Assembly: GCF_021568315.1 (NCBI RefSeq)
Contig: NZ_JAKGSI010000001.1
Coordinates: 1 to 64,000 of the forward strand
Direction: 5' to 3'
DNA length: 64,000 nucleotides
Source of the DNA: Corynebacterium uropygiale
GTDB lineage: Bacteria; Actinomycetota; Actinomycetes; Mycobacteriales; Mycobacteriaceae
How positions within the stretch are numbered: the stretch's first letter is position 1; every line of letters begins with the position of its first letter. The notes below the pieces were generated by a model. The model ran no database searches, was not told the origin of the DNA, and was given only the letters and a program-made list of their open reading frames with translations. The translations under genes were made by a program, and so were the position numbers. Positions 62,762 to 64,000 of this stretch are shown piece after piece.

Positions 62762-64000
62762 TGGCTGACCCACGAGGATTTCTCACCCACACCCGTCAGG
62801 AGCCCGCGCACCGCCCCGTGCCGCTGCGCCTCATGGACTGGCGGGAAGTCTACGAACCCACTGACCAGACCGTCCTCACCCAGCAGGCCACCCGCTGCAT
62901 GGACTGCGGCGTGCCCTTCTGCCACCAGGGCTGCCCGCTGGGGAACATCATCCCCGAATGGAATGACCTGGTCCGGCAGGATCGCTGGCGCGAGGCCTTC
63001 GACCGGCTCCACGCCACGAACAACTTCCCCGAATTCACCGGGCGGCTCTGCCCCGCGCCCTGCGAGGGGGCCTGCGTGCTCGGGATCAACGATGACCCCG
63101 TCGCCATCAAGAACGTCGAGCAAACCATCGCCGACCGCGGCTTCGAGGAAGGCTGGGTGAACCCCATCCGCCCGACCTTCCACACCGGGCAGAGCGTGGC
63201 CGTGGTAGGCTCCGGGCCGGCGGGACTCGCCGCCGCCCAGCAGCTCACGCGCGCCGGGCACGACGTCACCGTGTTTGAGCGCGACGACCGCCTCGGTGGC
63301 CTCATGCGCTACGGCGTGCCCGAGTACAAGATGGAAAAGCGGCACATTGACCGTCGTCTTGAGCAGATGGCCGCCGAGGGCACCGTCTTCCGCACCAACA
63401 CCGCCCCCACCGCCCGCGACCTGCGGCGATTCGACGCCGTCGTGCTGGCCACCGGCACCCCCATGCCGCGCGACCTGCCCGTGGACGGCCGGGACCTCGA
63501 GGGCATCCACTTCGCCATGGAATACCTCACCGAGCAGAACCACGTGTGCGAGGGCGACGCCGCCGAGCCGCGCATCAACGCCAAGGGCAAGAAGGTGGTC
63601 ATCATCGGCGGCGGAGACACCGGCACCGACTGCTTCGGCACCGCCCTGCGCCAAGGGGCGGCCAGCGTCACTCAGCTGGACATTCGCCCGCGCGCGCCCC
63701 GGCGCCGCGCCGCCTCCACCCCCTGGCCCATGTACCCGCTGGTGTACCGCGTGGCCACAGCCCACGAGGAAGGTGAGTACGTCGTCACCGGCGACGAGCC
63801 CGCTGACGTCCCCGGCATCACCCTGCGCCACAGCGGCGAGGCCCTCGGTCAGCGCGTGTACAACGCCAACACTGTGAGCTTCTACGGCGAGAATGGACAG
63901 GTCACTGGGCTGTGCGGCAATGAGGTGAGCGTCGTCGACGGCCGTCGCGTCCCCATGGAGGACACCGACTTCGACATTGACGCCGACCTCGTGCTCATCG
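62761..64000 (+). CDS. gltD: glutamate synthase small subunit (cut by window end)
   Basis: The first ~413 residues are present. They show the N-terminal Fe-S cluster region (CMDCGVPFCHQGCPLGN, then CPAPCEGAC), the FAD motif GSGPAGLAAA and the NADPH motif IGGGDTGTD. It supplies electrons from NADPH to GltB. Coupled to gltB. Confidence 0.95.
   Translation, partial: MADPRGFLTHTRQEPAHRPVPLRLMDWREVYEPTDQTVLTQQATRCMDCGVPFCHQGCPLGNIIPEWNDLVRQDRWREAFDRLHATNNFPEFTGRLCPAPCEGACVLGINDDPVAIKNVEQTIADRGFEEGWVNPIRPTFHTGQSVAVVGSGPAGLAAAQQLTRAGHDVTVFERDDRLGGLMRYGVPEYKMEKRHIDRRLEQMAAEGTVFRTNTAPTARDLRRFDAVVLATGTPMPRDLPVDGRDLEGIHFAMEYLTEQNHVCEGDAAEPRINAKGKKVVIIGGGDTGTDCFGTALRQGAASVTQLDIRPRAPRRRAASTPWPMYPLVYRVATAHEEGEYVVTGDEPADVPGITLRHSGEALGQRVYNANTVSFYGENGQVTGLCGNEVSVVDGRRVPMEDTDFDIDADLVLI

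Noticed and set aside
58175..62773. 1,532-codon open frame antisense to gltB
   Set aside because: Shadow frame from GC-rich third positions; low-complexity His/Arg/Val-rich product with no motifs, while the plus strand encodes full gltB.

Overview
The window reads as chromosome of a high-GC actinobacterium, most likely a Corynebacterium. The sucrose PTS permease closely resembles corynebacterial PtsS. A cluster of 39-97 residue amphipathic peptides resembles the small cell-wall channel peptides of mycolic-acid bacteria. Most core genes are GC-rich at third codon positions, while several accessory blocks (about 20.2-21.4, 25.1-25.7, 30.1-33.6 and 42.5-46.2 kb) are clearly more AT-rich. No rRNA, tRNA, IS transposase or CRISPR array was recognised.

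Layout. 0-5.7 kb: sucrose uptake and catabolism (ptsS, scrB, fructokinase) with an apparently exact 904-bp repeat (1-904 = 4835-5738), which looks like the end of one copy of a 4,834-bp tandem duplication. Its novel joint fuses a truncated mcrC to the 3' end of an ABC ATPase gene. 5.4-8.6 kb: McrBC restriction, with an EVE/PUA-like module inside McrB. 8.9-12.3 kb: a dicarboxylate/amino-acid symporter and a four-gene set of small surface or porin-like proteins. 12.6-20 kb: DNA glycosylase, nitroreductase, a Panacea-domain protein, a coupled sirtuin/ROK regulator pair, a zinc-homeostasis module (COG0523 GTPase plus a duplicated His-rich protein, both with Zur-like sites), a BRCT exonuclease and a LOG-family enzyme. 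20.2-21.4 kb: a low-GC cassette of two secreted Cys proteins, one with tendamistat-like Cys spacing, around a cytosolic protein.

21.4-27.3 kb: a tightly coupled DNA methyltransferase / DEAD-like helicase / GIY-YIG nuclease operon, the strongest candidate for an under-described defence system. The helicase C-terminus and the nuclease N-terminus share a helicase-associated-like module. 27.5-33.6 kb: a helical-repeat exonuclease, a run of small membrane proteins (two probably paralogous), a structured non-coding stretch and a low-GC ABC transporter. 33.7-42.3 kb: AlbA_2-type regulator, DUF885 protein, lipoprotein, TSUP exporter, PnuC and HrpB.

42.5-46.2 kb: AT-rich accessory stretch with antitoxin remnants, a sugar acetyltransferase and an esterase. 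46.2-55 kb: SDR, LysE exporter, a 19-bp tandem repeat, S4 and VOC proteins, a YefM-YoeB toxin-antitoxin pair, an esterase-like protein, an M13 peptidase, a small phospholipase-A2-like gene coupled to a membrane protein, and a Pit phosphate transporter. 55-64 kb: a J-domain-like membrane protein, a PrsW protease with its coupled partner, and gltBD (gltD is cut by the window edge).
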